A stretch of 64,000 nucleotides of DNA from Microbulbifer hydrolyticus (GCF_009931115.1 NZ_CP047491.1:2245501-2309500), one strand, 5' to 3'. Shown: positions 9,147-18,154, counted from the first letter of the stretch. Made by a program: numbers and translations. Notes: generated by a model not told the origin, from the sequence alone.

Positions 9147-11389
9147 TGCCCTGGATGAAATGGCTTCCCTGGCGGTTCTTCGTACGCAAGTTCGCCACTT
9201 CCCACGGATTCCTCGATCCCCTGGCGGTGATGGCGCGCCTGCAGCGTTTCGCGGAACCCTCCGAAGTCAGCGAACCGATCGAGCTGCTGCGCGCCGGTGT
9301 CATCTTTCACGCTCGTGCACTGATGAACAGCAAGGTCATCCAGCACAACCTGGATTGGGTCTGGCCCTACTGGATTGAGCGCCAGTTCGACCCGGCCGAT
9401 GTGTCGTTTATCCCGCGCGCATTCTCCATTACCCACTGCAACCTGAGCCACCGCAACTGGACCGCAGTGGGTATACCGGGGAGCGAAGAAATGCCCATTG
9501 TGGATCCACGCGGGCTGCTCACGCCGCATTATGACGGCTGGTCTATCGACACCTGGATCATCGGTGACGACGGGCGGAACCTCTACCCTTCCCAGCACGA
9601 CGATGTAACGCAGAAGCTGGACTTGAACGGCGGCATCGCCATAGAAACGGAATCCTCCAGCGACCAGGCAGAACTCTACAACCGCGTTTGGGCAGAACTG
9701 GATCAGCGCAACAACAACTGCCACATGCAACTGCGCGCCCGCCACAATACCGGCGGCTGGCTGGTGGTGGCACTGCGCCCCTGCAACCCGGAGGGGGTAG
9801 CCTTTGTAAACAAGGTAACCCTGGAAAATACCCGCGACCGCTGGCTGGTGGACGGCAAAGATAAAGTTTTGTTTGACCGTGCAGTGGACCGCCACCACGC
9901 TTCCGATTACCACACCGGTGACATCGCGCTGCACCTTCGCGATGACGGCAACGAAAACCATGCGGAGTGCGAGGTGGGCATGGCCACTGCCGCTGCCCTG
10001 TTCCGGCTGGAACCCGGGGAGACCGTTGACACGCTGGTAACCATTCCCCAGCACTGTAAGCTGAACAAGGGCAACGCTGCTTCAACCTGGAAGCAGAACC
10101 TCGACCAGCACTGCGCCATGTCGATACCCGATGAACAGCTGCAATTTATCTACGACTCCGCAATCCGCACCCTGATCCTGCACTCGCCACACGACGTGTA
10201 TCCGGGCCCCTACACCTACAAACGGTTCTGGTTCCGCGATGCCGCGTTCATGATCCAGTCCCTGCTGCATGCGGGATTGCTCGACCGGGCCGAACGGGCA
10301 CTGGAGCGTTTTCCATCCCGGCAGAAGCGCAATGGCTACTTCCACTCCCAAGATGGCGAATGGGACTCCAATGGCGAGGCGCTGTGGATTATTGATCAGT
10401 ATTGCCGAATTACCGGCAACAAGCTGAAGTCCGAATGGCTGGACCCGGTACTGCGCGGCGCCCAGTGGATACACAACAAACGCCTGCCGAAAGATGGCAG
10501 CCTCACCGGCGGCCTGCTGCCTGCAGGGTTCAGCGCGGAGCACCTGGGTCCAAACGACTGCTATTTCTGGGACGACTTCTGGGGAATTGGCGGGCAGCTG
10601 TCCGCTGTCGCCATCTGCAGTCGTGAAGGCCATCCGCAGGATGCGGATACCTTCCAGAGCCAAGCCGACGATTTCATGCTCACGGTGGACGCCGCGCTGG
10701 AAAAATGCGCGGAAAGGCTCAAGCGCCCCGCCATGCCGGCCTCACCCAAACGCCGGCTGGACGCCGGCGCTATCGGCTCCATCGCTGCCGGCTACCCACT
10801 TAAGCTCTACCCGGAAGACGACCCGCGCCTTCTCGACCTGGTGGAGTTCCTGATGGAAAACTGCTTTGTGTCCGGTGGATTTTTCCAGGACATGATCCAT
10901 TCCGGTATCAATGCCTATCTCACCATTCATGTGGCACAGGTATTGCTGCGCGCCGGGGATCCACGTTGTATCGAGCTGATGCGCAACGTAGCCGATCTCG
11001 CCTCACCCACTGGTCAGTGGCCCGAAGCCATTCACCCGCACTCCTTCGGTGGCTGCATGGGGGATGGGCAGCACGCGTGGGCCGCTGCAGAATGGGTCAC
11101 CATGCAGCGCAACTGTTTTGTGCGTGAGGAAGGCGATACACTGATTCTCGCGTCCGGCCTGCCGCCGGAATGGCTGGGTGATAGCAGCGCACAGAAACCC
11201 ATTCGCTTCGGCCCGGCCCCCACTTATTTCGGAACCATTTCACTGGAAATTACTCCAGGAGAGAGACCGCGTATTTCATGGGCGGGAAAATGGCACGGCG
11301 AGCCCCCCGCGATTGAGGTTCGCGCATTCGGTTACCAGCCGATAATCGCTGATTCCGGTGTTGAAATGTTGGAGTTGCAACGTAAGTGA
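9146..11389 (+). CDS. (alpha/alpha)6-barrel glycosidase-like protein
   Basis: 747 aa, cytoplasmic: no signal peptide or membrane segment. The C-terminal two thirds look like an alpha/alpha toroid glycosidase of the amylo-alpha-1,6-glucosidase/GH63/GH15 type: YTYKRFWFRDAAFMI near residue 360, DGEWDSNGEALWI near 403, a Trp-rich FWDDFWGIGG, then WPEAIHPHSFGGCMGDGQHAW. Acidic residues in FRDA and DGEWDSNGE are candidates for catalysis. The N-terminal third is probably a beta-sandwich. The start at 9146 is fixed by TGATG coupling to the TVP38 gene; the frame is open to 9038 but that part overlaps the upstream gene. It ends in a GTGA overlap with the glycosyltransferase. Substrate unknown; the context suggests a glycolipid or storage glucan. 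Confidence 0.65.
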   Translation: MPWMKWLPWRFFVRKFATSHGFLDPLAVMARLQRFAEPSEVSEPIELLRAGVIFHARALMNSKVIQHNLDWVWPYWIERQFDPADVSFIPRAFSITHCNLSHRNWTAVGIPGSEEMPIVDPRGLLTPHYDGWSIDTWIIGDDGRNLYPSQHDDVTQKLDLNGGIAIETESSSDQAELYNRVWAELDQRNNNCHMQLRARHNTGGWLVVALRPCNPEGVAFVNKVTLENTRDRWLVDGKDKVLFDRAVDRHHASDYHTGDIALHLRDDGNENHAECEVGMATAAALFRLEPGETVDTLVTIPQHCKLNKGNAASTWKQNLDQHCAMSIPDEQLQFIYDSAIRTLILHSPHDVYPGPYTYKRFWFRDAAFMIQSLLHAGLLDRAERALERFPSRQKRNGYFHSQDGEWDSNGEALWIIDQYCRITGNKLKSEWLDPVLRGAQWIHNKRLPKDGSLTGGLLPAGFSAEHLGPNDCYFWDDFWGIGGQLSAVAICSREGHPQDADTFQSQADDFMLTVDAALEKCAERLKRPAMPASPKRRLDAGAIGSIAAGYPLKLYPEDDPRLLDLVEFLMENCFVSGGFFQDMIHSGINAYLTIHVAQVLLRAGDPRCIELMRNVADLASPTGQWPEAIHPHSFGGCMGDGQHAWAAAEWVTMQRNCFVREEGDTLILASGLPPEWLGDSSAQKPIRFGPAPTYFGTISLEITPGERPRISWAGKWHGEPPAIEVRAFGYQPIIADSGVEMLELQRK

Positions 11390-12672
11390 ACATCGTCATG
11401 CTCACCAATACCTACCTGCCGCACGTGGGTGGGGTGGCGCGCTCGGTAGATGCCTTTTGCAGGGAGTACCGAAAGCGCGGGCACCGGGTACTTGTGGTAG
11501 CCCCGGAGTTTTCACAAAAAATCGAAAATGAAAAAGATGTGGTGCGCATTCATGCAATACAAAATTTTAATGGCAGCGATTTTTCAGTAGCCCTTCCCCT
11601 CTCCGGCGAGCTCACCGAACAGCTGGATTTTTTCGAACCGGACCTGGTGCATTCCCACCACCCGTTTTTACTTGGCATGTCGGCCCTGCGTATCGCGCGC
11701 AGCCGCGAACTGCCCCTGGTTTTCACCCACCACACCCTGTACGAACGCTACACGCACTATGTGCCCGCCGACTCGGAAGCGCTGAAACGCTTTGTGATCG
11801 AGCTCGCAACGCGTTATAGCAACCTGGCCAGTATGGTGTTTGCACCCAGCGAAAGCGTCGCGGACCTGCTCAGGGAACGCGGGGTTAAATCCCCCATCCG
11901 GGTGGTACCGACCGGGGTAAAACTCGAGGATTACCAGAACGGGGATGGCGCTGCCGCACGTGCACAGTACGGGATCCCGGAGCAGGCGTTCGTGATCGGC
12001 CACCTCGGTCGTCTCGCGGCGGAGAAAAATCTCGAGTTCCTTTCCGAGGCGGTGCTCGAACTTATAAACCGCAACGACAACATACACTTTCTGGTTGTCG
12101 GCACCGGCCCCATGCAAAGCCGCATGGAGGAGCTGTTCAATGCCCACGGCAAGGGAGACCGGCTCCATCTGACCGGCACTCTGCAGGGAGAGGCCCAGCG
12201 CGATGCCTACAGCGCAATGAATGTATTCGGGTTCTCCTCCACCAGTGAAACCCAGGGCATGGTACTTACCGAAGCCATGGCCGCCGGTGTACCTGTAGTG
12301 GCGTTGGATGCCAGCGGCTGTCGCGAAGTGGTCGAGGACCGGATCAATGGCCGCCTGGTACTCAAGCACTGCCAGCGGGAGATGATCGCTGCCCTGCAGT
12401 GGGTGCTCGACCTCTCCCGGGAGGAGTATCAATCGCTGTGCGCAGCGGCTCTCGACACCGCAGAGCGCTTCTCCATGGAGAACTGCGCTTCCGCCGCCCT
12501 CGACCACTACGAGACGCTGGTGCACCAACACTGGCCACTTGACGACTCCCTGTACGCCCAGTGGATGCGCCTGCGCAATATGATCGGCGCCCAGTGGGAA
12601 ATACTCGAAGGTGTCACCAGTGCCGCCAGCGCCGCACTTGATCCGGATCACTCCGGAAAAAGCAGCTCATAA
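11386..12672 (+). CDS. GT4-family glycosyltransferase
   Basis: 428 aa. It has two Rossmann domains of the GT-B fold: the N-terminus NIVMLTNTYLPHVGGVARSV carries the Gly-rich acceptor loop of GT4 enzymes, HHTLYERYTHYVP follows, and the C-terminal donor domain contains GHLGRLAAEKN and the E-x7-E motif in SETQGMVLTEAMAAG. The N-terminal pattern resembles diacylglycerol and phosphatidylinositol glycosyltransferases (Mgs/PimA-like). The lipid acceptor is an inference. The start is GTG at 11386, overlapping the previous stop by 4 nt, which implies translational coupling. The fourth gene follows after about 38 nt. Confidence 0.85.
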   Translation: MNIVMLTNTYLPHVGGVARSVDAFCREYRKRGHRVLVVAPEFSQKIENEKDVVRIHAIQNFNGSDFSVALPLSGELTEQLDFFEPDLVHSHHPFLLGMSALRIARSRELPLVFTHHTLYERYTHYVPADSEALKRFVIELATRYSNLASMVFAPSESVADLLRERGVKSPIRVVPTGVKLEDYQNGDGAAARAQYGIPEQAFVIGHLGRLAAEKNLEFLSEAVLELINRNDNIHFLVVGTGPMQSRMEELFNAHGKGDRLHLTGTLQGEAQRDAYSAMNVFGFSSTSETQGMVLTEAMAAGVPVVALDASGCREVVEDRINGRLVLKHCQREMIAALQWVLDLSREEYQSLCAAALDTAERFSMENCASAALDHYETLVHQHWPLDDSLYAQWMRLRNMIGAQWEILEGVTSAASAALDPDHSGKSSS

Positions 12673-12710
12673 CAAACGCATAATTCCAAAACCATAATGG
12701 ATTGCTCCCA

Positions 12711-15302
12711 ATGATGACCCGTATCGAGAGCACCCTGCGCCGCTGGCGCCGCCGGATCAGCCGCAGCGAGTGGCTGGCACGGATGCTCAAGTTACAGATC
12801 AATGAACGGGAACCGGACGCACCGGCGCTGGTGCTGATCCAGATAGATGGTCTCGCCCGTCCGCAGTTCGACAGAGCACTCGCGGATGGGAAAATGCCTT
12901 TCCTCAAGAAGCTGATCGAGCGTGAACACTACCATCTCGACCATATGTATTCCGGTGTTCCCGCCACCACACCGGCCGTACAGGCGGAAATTTTCTATGG
13001 TGTGAAATCTGCGGTACCCGCCTTTGGATTCATGTCGACCGAATCCCAGGAAATGCTGCGGATGTACGAATCCAATGCTGCCAACAAGGTGGAAAAACAA
13101 CTTACCGATGCCGGCCACGAGCCGCTGCTGCAACAGGGCAGTTGCTATGTGAGCGTGTTTCGTGCGGGTGCGGAACACAATGAAGCGCACTTCTGCCCCG
13201 CCTCACAGGGGTGGGGGCCATCCCTCAAGGAAGCCGGCCCCCTGGCCCTGATCGTCATGTTATTGGCCAACCTGTGGAGTCTGATTCGTACCCTTGGTCT
13301 GCTGCTGCTTGAATTTATTCTCTCCGTGGTCGACTTCCTGCGGGGCATGGTCACCGGCCAGGATTTGCTCCGTGAGCTGATGTTTATCCCAACCCGCATC
13401 GCCATCACCATTCTGCTGCGGGAGCTGTCCACGGTCGGGGTGAAAATCGACATTGCCCGCGGCCTTCCGGTTATTTACATCAATCTGCTGGGATACGATG
13501 AACAGGCTCATCGGCGTGGCCCCAGCTCCAAGTTTGCACACTGGACGCTCAAGGGCATCGATGATGCGATTGCCCGCATCTGGCGTGCCGCACACCGCTC
13601 TTCACGCCGGCACTACGATGTTTGGATCTACTCCGACCACGGCCAGGAAGACAGCACCCCCTACGAAACGCTGCACGGCCGCAGCTTCGCCGACGCCGTC
13701 AGCGACGCCCTTTCCGATCTGCCGCAAAGCCCCCATGGATATCGGGCCACCGGTGAGCAAGGGGTTCAGCTGCAGCGCGTGCGCCTGTTTGGCGGCCAGT
13801 GGGTACAGAAACTGTTTCCGATCGAGGACCCGGTAGACCGCCAGGAAGGCGATGCGCCCATGGCACTCTCGGCCATGGGTCCTCTTGCGCTGTTGTACAA
13901 CGTTCACTGCAAGGGCACCCCACCGGATAAAATCGCCCAGTTGATTGTCGACAAAACCAAGGCTCCGATGGTCTTGTATGAAGACAAGACGACACTCGAA
14001 CCTGGCCCAGACGGAGAACCGGTAACCAAAGTGCGCGGCTGGTGGCGTGAGGGCGCCTTCTCCCTGCCCGAAGACGGCCACAAGATCATGGGCGAGGATC
14101 ATCCCTTCGCAGATGAAGCGGTAGAAGACCTCGCAAACCTGTGCCGCCATCCGGATGCTGGTGATTTTGTGGTGAGCGGATGGTGTGCGGGTCACGAAAG
14201 TATCTCGTTCGCCATTGAGTCCGGCAGTCACGGAGGTGCCGGCCCGAATGAAACCCACGCTTTTGCGCTGATGCCGGGCGATATTCACTTCCCGGAAAAC
14301 GGCCTTGGCCACTGGCGCCCGAAAGATATCCGCAACGCGGCACTGGCGTTCCTGAAGGCACAACCGGCGCAGCGACTGAAGTCCCCGCCGGCGATCAGCG
14401 TCGCAAACCGACCGGGGGCGACCGCCAGCGGGGGCAATTCCGTAACATCGCACGCGCCACTGGCAGCAGAGCCACGGCGCGGCGAAGATCCGGCAGCAAC
14501 CGCCCAAGAGATGAGCCTCACCACCAGCAAAAGTCTGCGGGTAATGACCTATAACGTGCATATCTGCAAGGGTATGGACGGCAAGCTTTCGCCGGAGCGA
14601 ATAGCCCGCGTGATCGCACGCTATTCGCCAGACGTGGTCGCACTACAGGAAGTAGACGTACGCCGAAAGCGCACGGGTGGCATCGATCAGGCACACCAGA
14701 TTTCCAACCTGCTGTCCATGGACTGCCACTTTCAACCCGCCATGCACCTCGAAGATGAACGCTACGGCGACGCCATCATGTCCACCTATCCGCTGCGGCT
14801 GGTACGCAAGGATATTCTTCCCGGCCCACCGGAAGGCTCATTTCATGACGGGCGCGCGGAGCCCCGCGGTGCGCTGTGGATGGAAGTGGATTTTCACGGC
14901 ACACCGGTGCACATTTTCAACACGCATCTGGGCCTGACCAAGGCAGAACGGTTACGACAGGTGGATGCGCTGCTGGGTGAAGGCTGGATGGGCAGCCCGG
15001 ATTGCGTCGGACCGCGCATATTGGTGGGGGATTTCAATGCCCTGCCCGGCTCGACTGAAATCAAGCGGATAACCGCAGAGCTGGCCGACACTCAAATGAG
15101 CCTGCCCGGCCACAAACCAAAGGGCACATTTTTCAGCCGCCTGCCAAAGGCCCGCATCGACTATGTCTTTGCGGATACCGAACTCACAGTGAACGACATC
15201 CATGTCCCCCGCAGTGAACTGACCCAGCTCGCGTCCGATCACCTGCCACTGATCGTTGACCTGAGAGTCCCGGTGCGAAACAAGCAGTCCAGTCCGGACT
15301 AA
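12711..15302 (+). CDS. fusion of alkaline-phosphatase-fold phosphodiesterase and EEP domain
   Basis: About 863 aa. Residues about 38-560 form a type I phosphodiesterase/nucleotide pyrophosphatase module: metal Asp in LVLIQIDGLARPQFD, nucleophile Thr in GVPATTPAVQ, metal site YSDHGQED, and a late His in SHGGAGPNETHAF. A hydrophobic stretch at about 178-212 could anchor it in the membrane. After a Pro/Ala-rich linker, residues about 607-857 are an endonuclease/exonuclease/phosphatase domain: RVMTYNVH, ALQEVD, NTHLG, GDFNALPG, and terminal SDHLPL. EEP domains cut phosphodiester or phosphoester bonds in nucleic acids, inositol phosphates or sphingomyelin. The ATG at 12711 is preferred over TTG at 12702. 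It is the last gene of the operon; two phosphoesterase activities beside a glycosyltransferase suggest lipid head-group turnover (inference). Confidence 0.75.
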   Translation: MMTRIESTLRRWRRRISRSEWLARMLKLQINEREPDAPALVLIQIDGLARPQFDRALADGKMPFLKKLIEREHYHLDHMYSGVPATTPAVQAEIFYGVKSAVPAFGFMSTESQEMLRMYESNAANKVEKQLTDAGHEPLLQQGSCYVSVFRAGAEHNEAHFCPASQGWGPSLKEAGPLALIVMLLANLWSLIRTLGLLLLEFILSVVDFLRGMVTGQDLLRELMFIPTRIAITILLRELSTVGVKIDIARGLPVIYINLLGYDEQAHRRGPSSKFAHWTLKGIDDAIARIWRAAHRSSRRHYDVWIYSDHGQEDSTPYETLHGRSFADAVSDALSDLPQSPHGYRATGEQGVQLQRVRLFGGQWVQKLFPIEDPVDRQEGDAPMALSAMGPLALLYNVHCKGTPPDKIAQLIVDKTKAPMVLYEDKTTLEPGPDGEPVTKVRGWWREGAFSLPEDGHKIMGEDHPFADEAVEDLANLCRHPDAGDFVVSGWCAGHESISFAIESGSHGGAGPNETHAFALMPGDIHFPENGLGHWRPKDIRNAALAFLKAQPAQRLKSPPAISVANRPGATASGGNSVTSHAPLAAEPRRGEDPAATAQEMSLTTSKSLRVMTYNVHICKGMDGKLSPERIARVIARYSPDVVALQEVDVRRKRTGGIDQAHQISNLLSMDCHFQPAMHLEDERYGDAIMSTYPLRLVRKDILPGPPEGSFHDGRAEPRGALWMEVDFHGTPVHIFNTHLGLTKAERLRQVDALLGEGWMGSPDCVGPRILVGDFNALPGSTEIKRITAELADTQMSLPGHKPKGTFFSRLPKARIDYVFADTELTVNDIHVPRSELTQLASDHLPLIVDLRVPVRNKQSSPD

Positions 15303-15315
15303 TGCAAAAGCGCCC

Positions 15316-15846
15316 TCACTGGAACAGCGCCTGCACCTGCTCTACACGGGATGGGCGCATTCCGGTGGTAAGGCCCTCCTCGATCGCGATACCCAGCGGG
15401 ACGCCGCTGCGAGCCCGGTAGATCGCCCACGCCGTGCCCACCCGGTTGCCACTGGCACAGTGCATCAGGATTGGTGCGGCATCGGGATCCTCAAGAAGCT
15501 CTGTCAGACGCACGATCTGATCATCGGTTGGCGCTCCTTTGCCGATCGGCAGGTTCACGTAGGTCATTCCCGCCGCTTCCACCGCCGCGCGCTCTTCCGC
15601 GGTACCCTCTTCCGGCATGCGCAGGTCAATAATCGTCTGGAAACCTTTTTCCCTTAGGGTTTCCAGTTTGCCAAGATCTATACTGCCACCAGTGGCAAGA
15701 AATGGCCGGAGGCGATTGTAATTCAGCACCTCCGCCCCCATCTTGTCTCCAAAGGGTACCTGTGTGGATTCGCTGGCGTATACCGGATGCGCGACCGAAA
15801 CAAGGGTCAATACACACAGTGTGAGTAGGGTTTTCAGCAATTTCAT
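15316..15846 (-). CDS. secreted dual-specificity phosphatase-like protein
   Basis: About 176 aa. A signal peptide (MKLLKTLLTLCVLTLV, cleavage probably after VYA) precedes a small cysteine phosphatase domain. The active-site loop is HCASGNRVGTAW, which fits HCx5R with the catalytic Cys and Arg present. The upstream IDLRMPEEGT segment is typical of the TIGR01244/DSP-like family often annotated as beta-lactamase hydrolase-like. It is therefore expected to act in the periplasm on a phosphoester; the substrate is unknown. The ATG at 15846 lies 8 nt from AGGAG; another ATG at 15852 is only 2 nt from it. It converges with the EEP fusion gene, with only 13 nt between them and no terminator visible. 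Confidence 0.78.
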   Translation of the reverse strand: MKLLKTLLTLCVLTLVSVAHPVYASESTQVPFGDKMGAEVLNYNRLRPFLATGGSIDLGKLETLREKGFQTIIDLRMPEEGTAEERAAVEAAGMTYVNLPIGKGAPTDDQIVRLTELLEDPDAAPILMHCASGNRVGTAWAIYRARSGVPLGIAIEEGLTTGMRPSRVEQVQALFQ

Positions 15847-15913
15847 TTTCATAACTCCTGTTTGCACGCTATTTTGCCCCAACTATCACAAGATCGTCGA
15901 ACCCAGCGCCTAC

Positions 15914-15942
15914 TTGAAGGTCTAAAGCACTGGCTATATGAT
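15914..15942 (+). promoter_or_regulatory. probable promoter of yccA
   Basis: TTGAAG (15914-15919), 17-nt spacer, TATGAT (15937-15942); 36 nt upstream of the yccA ATG. Confidence 0.5.
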
Positions 15943-15977
15943 CCAAGAGATTTCATATTCACTTCCAGGAGACGCTA

Positions 15978-16661
15978 ATGCGCCAAGAAGTCTATACACA
16001 GTCCGGAGCACTGGATCGCTCAGAATCCGCCAAAGTACTGCGTAACACCTACGCACTGCTCGCAATGACCGTTCTGTTCAGCGCAGTCACTGCCGGTGTT
16101 TCCATGGCCATCGGCATGAGCCGCGGTATGAGCCTGATCTGCTCCATCGCCGCCATCGCACTGGTCTGGTTTGTCCTTCCCCGTACCGCCAACTCCGCAT
16201 CCGGCGTGGGCGTGGTATTCGCCTTCACCGGCCTGCTGGGTGCCTCCCTCGGCCCCATGCTGAACCATTACCTCGGCCTCGCTGGCGGCGGCCAGATCGT
16301 CATGCAGGCGCTGGGTACGACCGCGCTGATTTTCTTTGCCCTGTCCGCTTACGTACTGACCACCCGCAAGGATTTCAGCTTTATGGCCGGATTCCTCTTT
16401 ATGGGGCTTGTTGCCGTAATCGTCAGCTCGATTGTCGCGTTCGTCGCCGCAGCATTTTTTGGGGTTGACATCAAAATGGCCCACCTGGTCATTAGCTGTG
16501 TGTCTGCCCTTGTTTTTTCTGGGTACATCCTATTTACAACGGGTAGCATCGTGAACGGCGGTGAGACCAACTACATCATGGCCACAACCATGTTGTACCT
16601 TAGTATCCTGAACCTGTTCACCAGCCTGCTGACCATCTTCGGCTTCGCCTCAGAAGACTAA
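15978..16661 (+). CDS. yccA: Bax inhibitor-1/YccA family membrane protein (FtsH modulator)
   Basis: 227 aa, seven hydrophobic segments with a short cytoplasmic N-terminus, as in the BI-1/TMBIM family; conserved features include SYVLTTRKDFSFM-like and SGYILFTTGSIVNGGETNYI blocks near TM6. In E. coli, YccA is a substrate and modulator of the FtsH protease, protecting SecY when translocons jam. The start has AGGAG 8 nt upstream. The tus genes follow on the same strand after a strong terminator; the yccA-tus neighbourhood is conserved from Escherichia to Pseudomonas, which supports the assignment. Confidence 0.9.
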   Translation: MRQEVYTQSGALDRSESAKVLRNTYALLAMTVLFSAVTAGVSMAIGMSRGMSLICSIAAIALVWFVLPRTANSASGVGVVFAFTGLLGASLGPMLNHYLGLAGGGQIVMQALGTTALIFFALSAYVLTTRKDFSFMAGFLFMGLVAVIVSSIVAFVAAAFFGVDIKMAHLVISCVSALVFSGYILFTTGSIVNGGETNYIMATTMLYLSILNLFTSLLTIFGFASED

Positions 16662-16685
16662 TCAGCCCGCTGAGATAGTTCACAC

Positions 16686-16711
16686 AGTGCCCCGCTCCGC
16701 GGGGCATTTTT
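16686..16711 (+). terminator. Rho-independent terminator after yccA
   Basis: TGCCCCGC (16686-16693), loop TCC, GCGGGGCA (16697-16704), then seven T residues. It separates yccA from the tus operon. Confidence 0.88.
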
Positions 16712-16749
16712 TTATCGGTGCGTTTTCCGGCGTTTATAGCGAACCACTC

Positions 16750-17142
16750 ATGCAATTCACCCTCGTCATCTACGCGGCACCACACTCCACGGAAGGTGCC
16801 GCAACGGCTCTGCGCTTCGCCCGCGCACTGCTGCAGTCCGGCCACAGTATCTACCGGGTATTTTTCTATGGCGACGGCGTACACAACGGCAGCGCTCTCA
16901 CCGCGCCACCACAGGATGAGCAGGACCTGCTCCGTCAGTGGCAGGAACTCCAGGAAGCGCACACGCTGGACCTAACCATCTGTATCGCCGCCGCCCAGCG
17001 CCGCGGTGTGCTGAGTATCAGCGAATCAGCCCGGCTGGAAAAGCCCGCGGGCAATCTGGCGGACGGCTTCGAACTGGCCGGGCTCGGCCAGCTCGCTGAA
17101 GCCTGCGTGGTCAGTGACCGCGTCGTGACCTTTGGAGGTTGA
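16750..17142 (+). CDS. tusD: sulfurtransferase TusD (DsrE family)
   Basis: 130 aa DsrE/F-fold protein beginning MQFTLVIYAAPHS. The persulfide-carrying Cys is likely the one in LTICIAAAQRRGV, at the position of TusD Cys78. TusBCD takes sulfur from TusA and passes it to TusE for 2-thiolation of the wobble uridine of tRNA Glu/Lys/Gln. The frame is open from 16687 but the family N-terminus begins at 16750. It is followed at 4 nt by tusC, then tusB and tusE, in the order known from Pseudomonas. Confidence 0.9.
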   Translation: MQFTLVIYAAPHSTEGAATALRFARALLQSGHSIYRVFFYGDGVHNGSALTAPPQDEQDLLRQWQELQEAHTLDLTICIAAAQRRGVLSISESARLEKPAGNLADGFELAGLGQLAEACVVSDRVVTFGG

Positions 17143-17146
17143 GTGA

Positions 17147-17512
17147 ATGTCGCAACCTAAATCCATCCTCGCCCTCTGCCGCCACGCCCCCTACGGCAAC
17201 GCGCTTGCCCGCGAAGGCCTGGAGGCCGTGCTCGCCAGTGCGGCAATGGATCAGATTCCGGATGTGCTGTTTATCAACGACGGCGTATTCCAGCTGCTCG
17301 AACAAGATCCGAAGGCCATCGGCGAAAAGAACCTGCGCCGAAACCTGCAGGCGCTGCCCATGTTCGGCGTGGAGACTCTGTACGTCTGCCACAGGAGCCT
17401 GAAGGAGCGCGGGCTGGCCCCCGAGCAACTGAATATTGCCGGTGCCGAACTGAAACTGCTGGAGGACACCGGCACCTTTATCGGCAACTTCGACCAGGTA
17501 CTGAGTTTTTAA
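17147..17512 (+). CDS. tusC: sulfurtransferase complex subunit TusC (DsrF family)
   Basis: 121 aa, DsrE/F fold. The N-terminus KSILALCRHAPYGNALAREG and the middle VLFINDGVFQLL are typical of TusC/DsrF. It is a structural subunit of the heterohexameric TusBCD sulfur relay in the cytoplasm. It sits 4 nt after tusD and 1 nt before tusB, so translation of the set is probably coupled. Confidence 0.9.
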   Translation: MSQPKSILALCRHAPYGNALAREGLEAVLASAAMDQIPDVLFINDGVFQLLEQDPKAIGEKNLRRNLQALPMFGVETLYVCHRSLKERGLAPEQLNIAGAELKLLEDTGTFIGNFDQVLSF

Positions 17513-17513
17513 A

Positions 17514-17789
17514 ATGACGCTGCACATTGTCAACCAGTCTCCCCATACCGGCAGCGCGCTGCGTGACTGCCTCGCAAGCTTTGCCGAAGGCGATGCCCTG
17601 TTGCTGATCGAAGACGGCGTGTACGGCGCTGCAGGTCACCAGCCACTGCCGGAAAACAACGTCTACTGTCTGCAGGCCGATGCGGACGCCCGCGGCATTA
17701 CCCTTGCGGCAAATGTCGAGGGTATTGACGACCTGCGCTGGGTATCCCTGTGCACCGAGCACAATCCTGTCGTCAGCTGGTTCAAGTGA
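17514..17789 (+). CDS. tusB: sulfurtransferase complex subunit TusB (DsrH family)
   Basis: 91 aa, the usual short TusB length. It begins MTLHIVNQSPHTGSALRDCL and has LLLIEDGVYGA, the DsrH signature. It completes TusBCD in the tRNA 2-thiouridine sulfur relay. The ATG follows the tusC stop directly; tusE starts 5 nt after its own stop. Confidence 0.88.
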   Translation: MTLHIVNQSPHTGSALRDCLASFAEGDALLLIEDGVYGAAGHQPLPENNVYCLQADADARGITLAANVEGIDDLRWVSLCTEHNPVVSWFK

Positions 17790-17794
17790 GTTCG

Positions 17795-18130
17795 ATGAGC
17801 AATCTCGTAATCGAAGGGCGGGAAATTCCGCTGGACAAGGAAGGTTTCCTGCGCAACCTGGAAGACTGGAGCCCCGAGGTGGCCGAGGCACTGGCCGCAC
17901 AGGAAAACATTGAGCTGACCGAGGACCACTGGGATGTGATTCGCCTGCTGCAGGCGTTTTACACAGAGTTTGAACTCTCTCCGGCGATGCGCCCACTGGT
18001 GAAGTATGTAGGGCAGAATCTGGGACCAGAAAAAGGCCGCAGTATTTTCCTGATGAAACTGTTTCCACCGAGCCCCGCCAAGATCGGCAGCAAGATTGCA
18101 GGGCTACCCAAACCCACCAACTGCCTGTGA
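17795..18130 (+). CDS. tusE: sulfur relay protein TusE (DsrC family)
   Basis: 111 aa. It has the DsrC/TusE pattern with DKEGFLRNLEDWSPEVAEAL, LTEDHWDVIRLLQAFY and the C-terminal arm ending KPTNCL, in which the penultimate Cys is the conserved sulfur acceptor. TusE receives persulfide sulfur from TusBCD and hands it to MnmA. The frame is open to 17750 but that overlaps tusB; MSNLVIEGRE at 17795 is the family start. It is the last gene of the tus operon and converges with yjbQ; no T-rich terminator is seen in the short gap. Confidence 0.9.
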   Translation: MSNLVIEGREIPLDKEGFLRNLEDWSPEVAEALAAQENIELTEDHWDVIRLLQAFYTEFELSPAMRPLVKYVGQNLGPEKGRSIFLMKLFPPSPAKIGSKIAGLPKPTNCL

Positions 18131-18154
18131 ACTGGCCAGTATAGGGCGCGAAAG

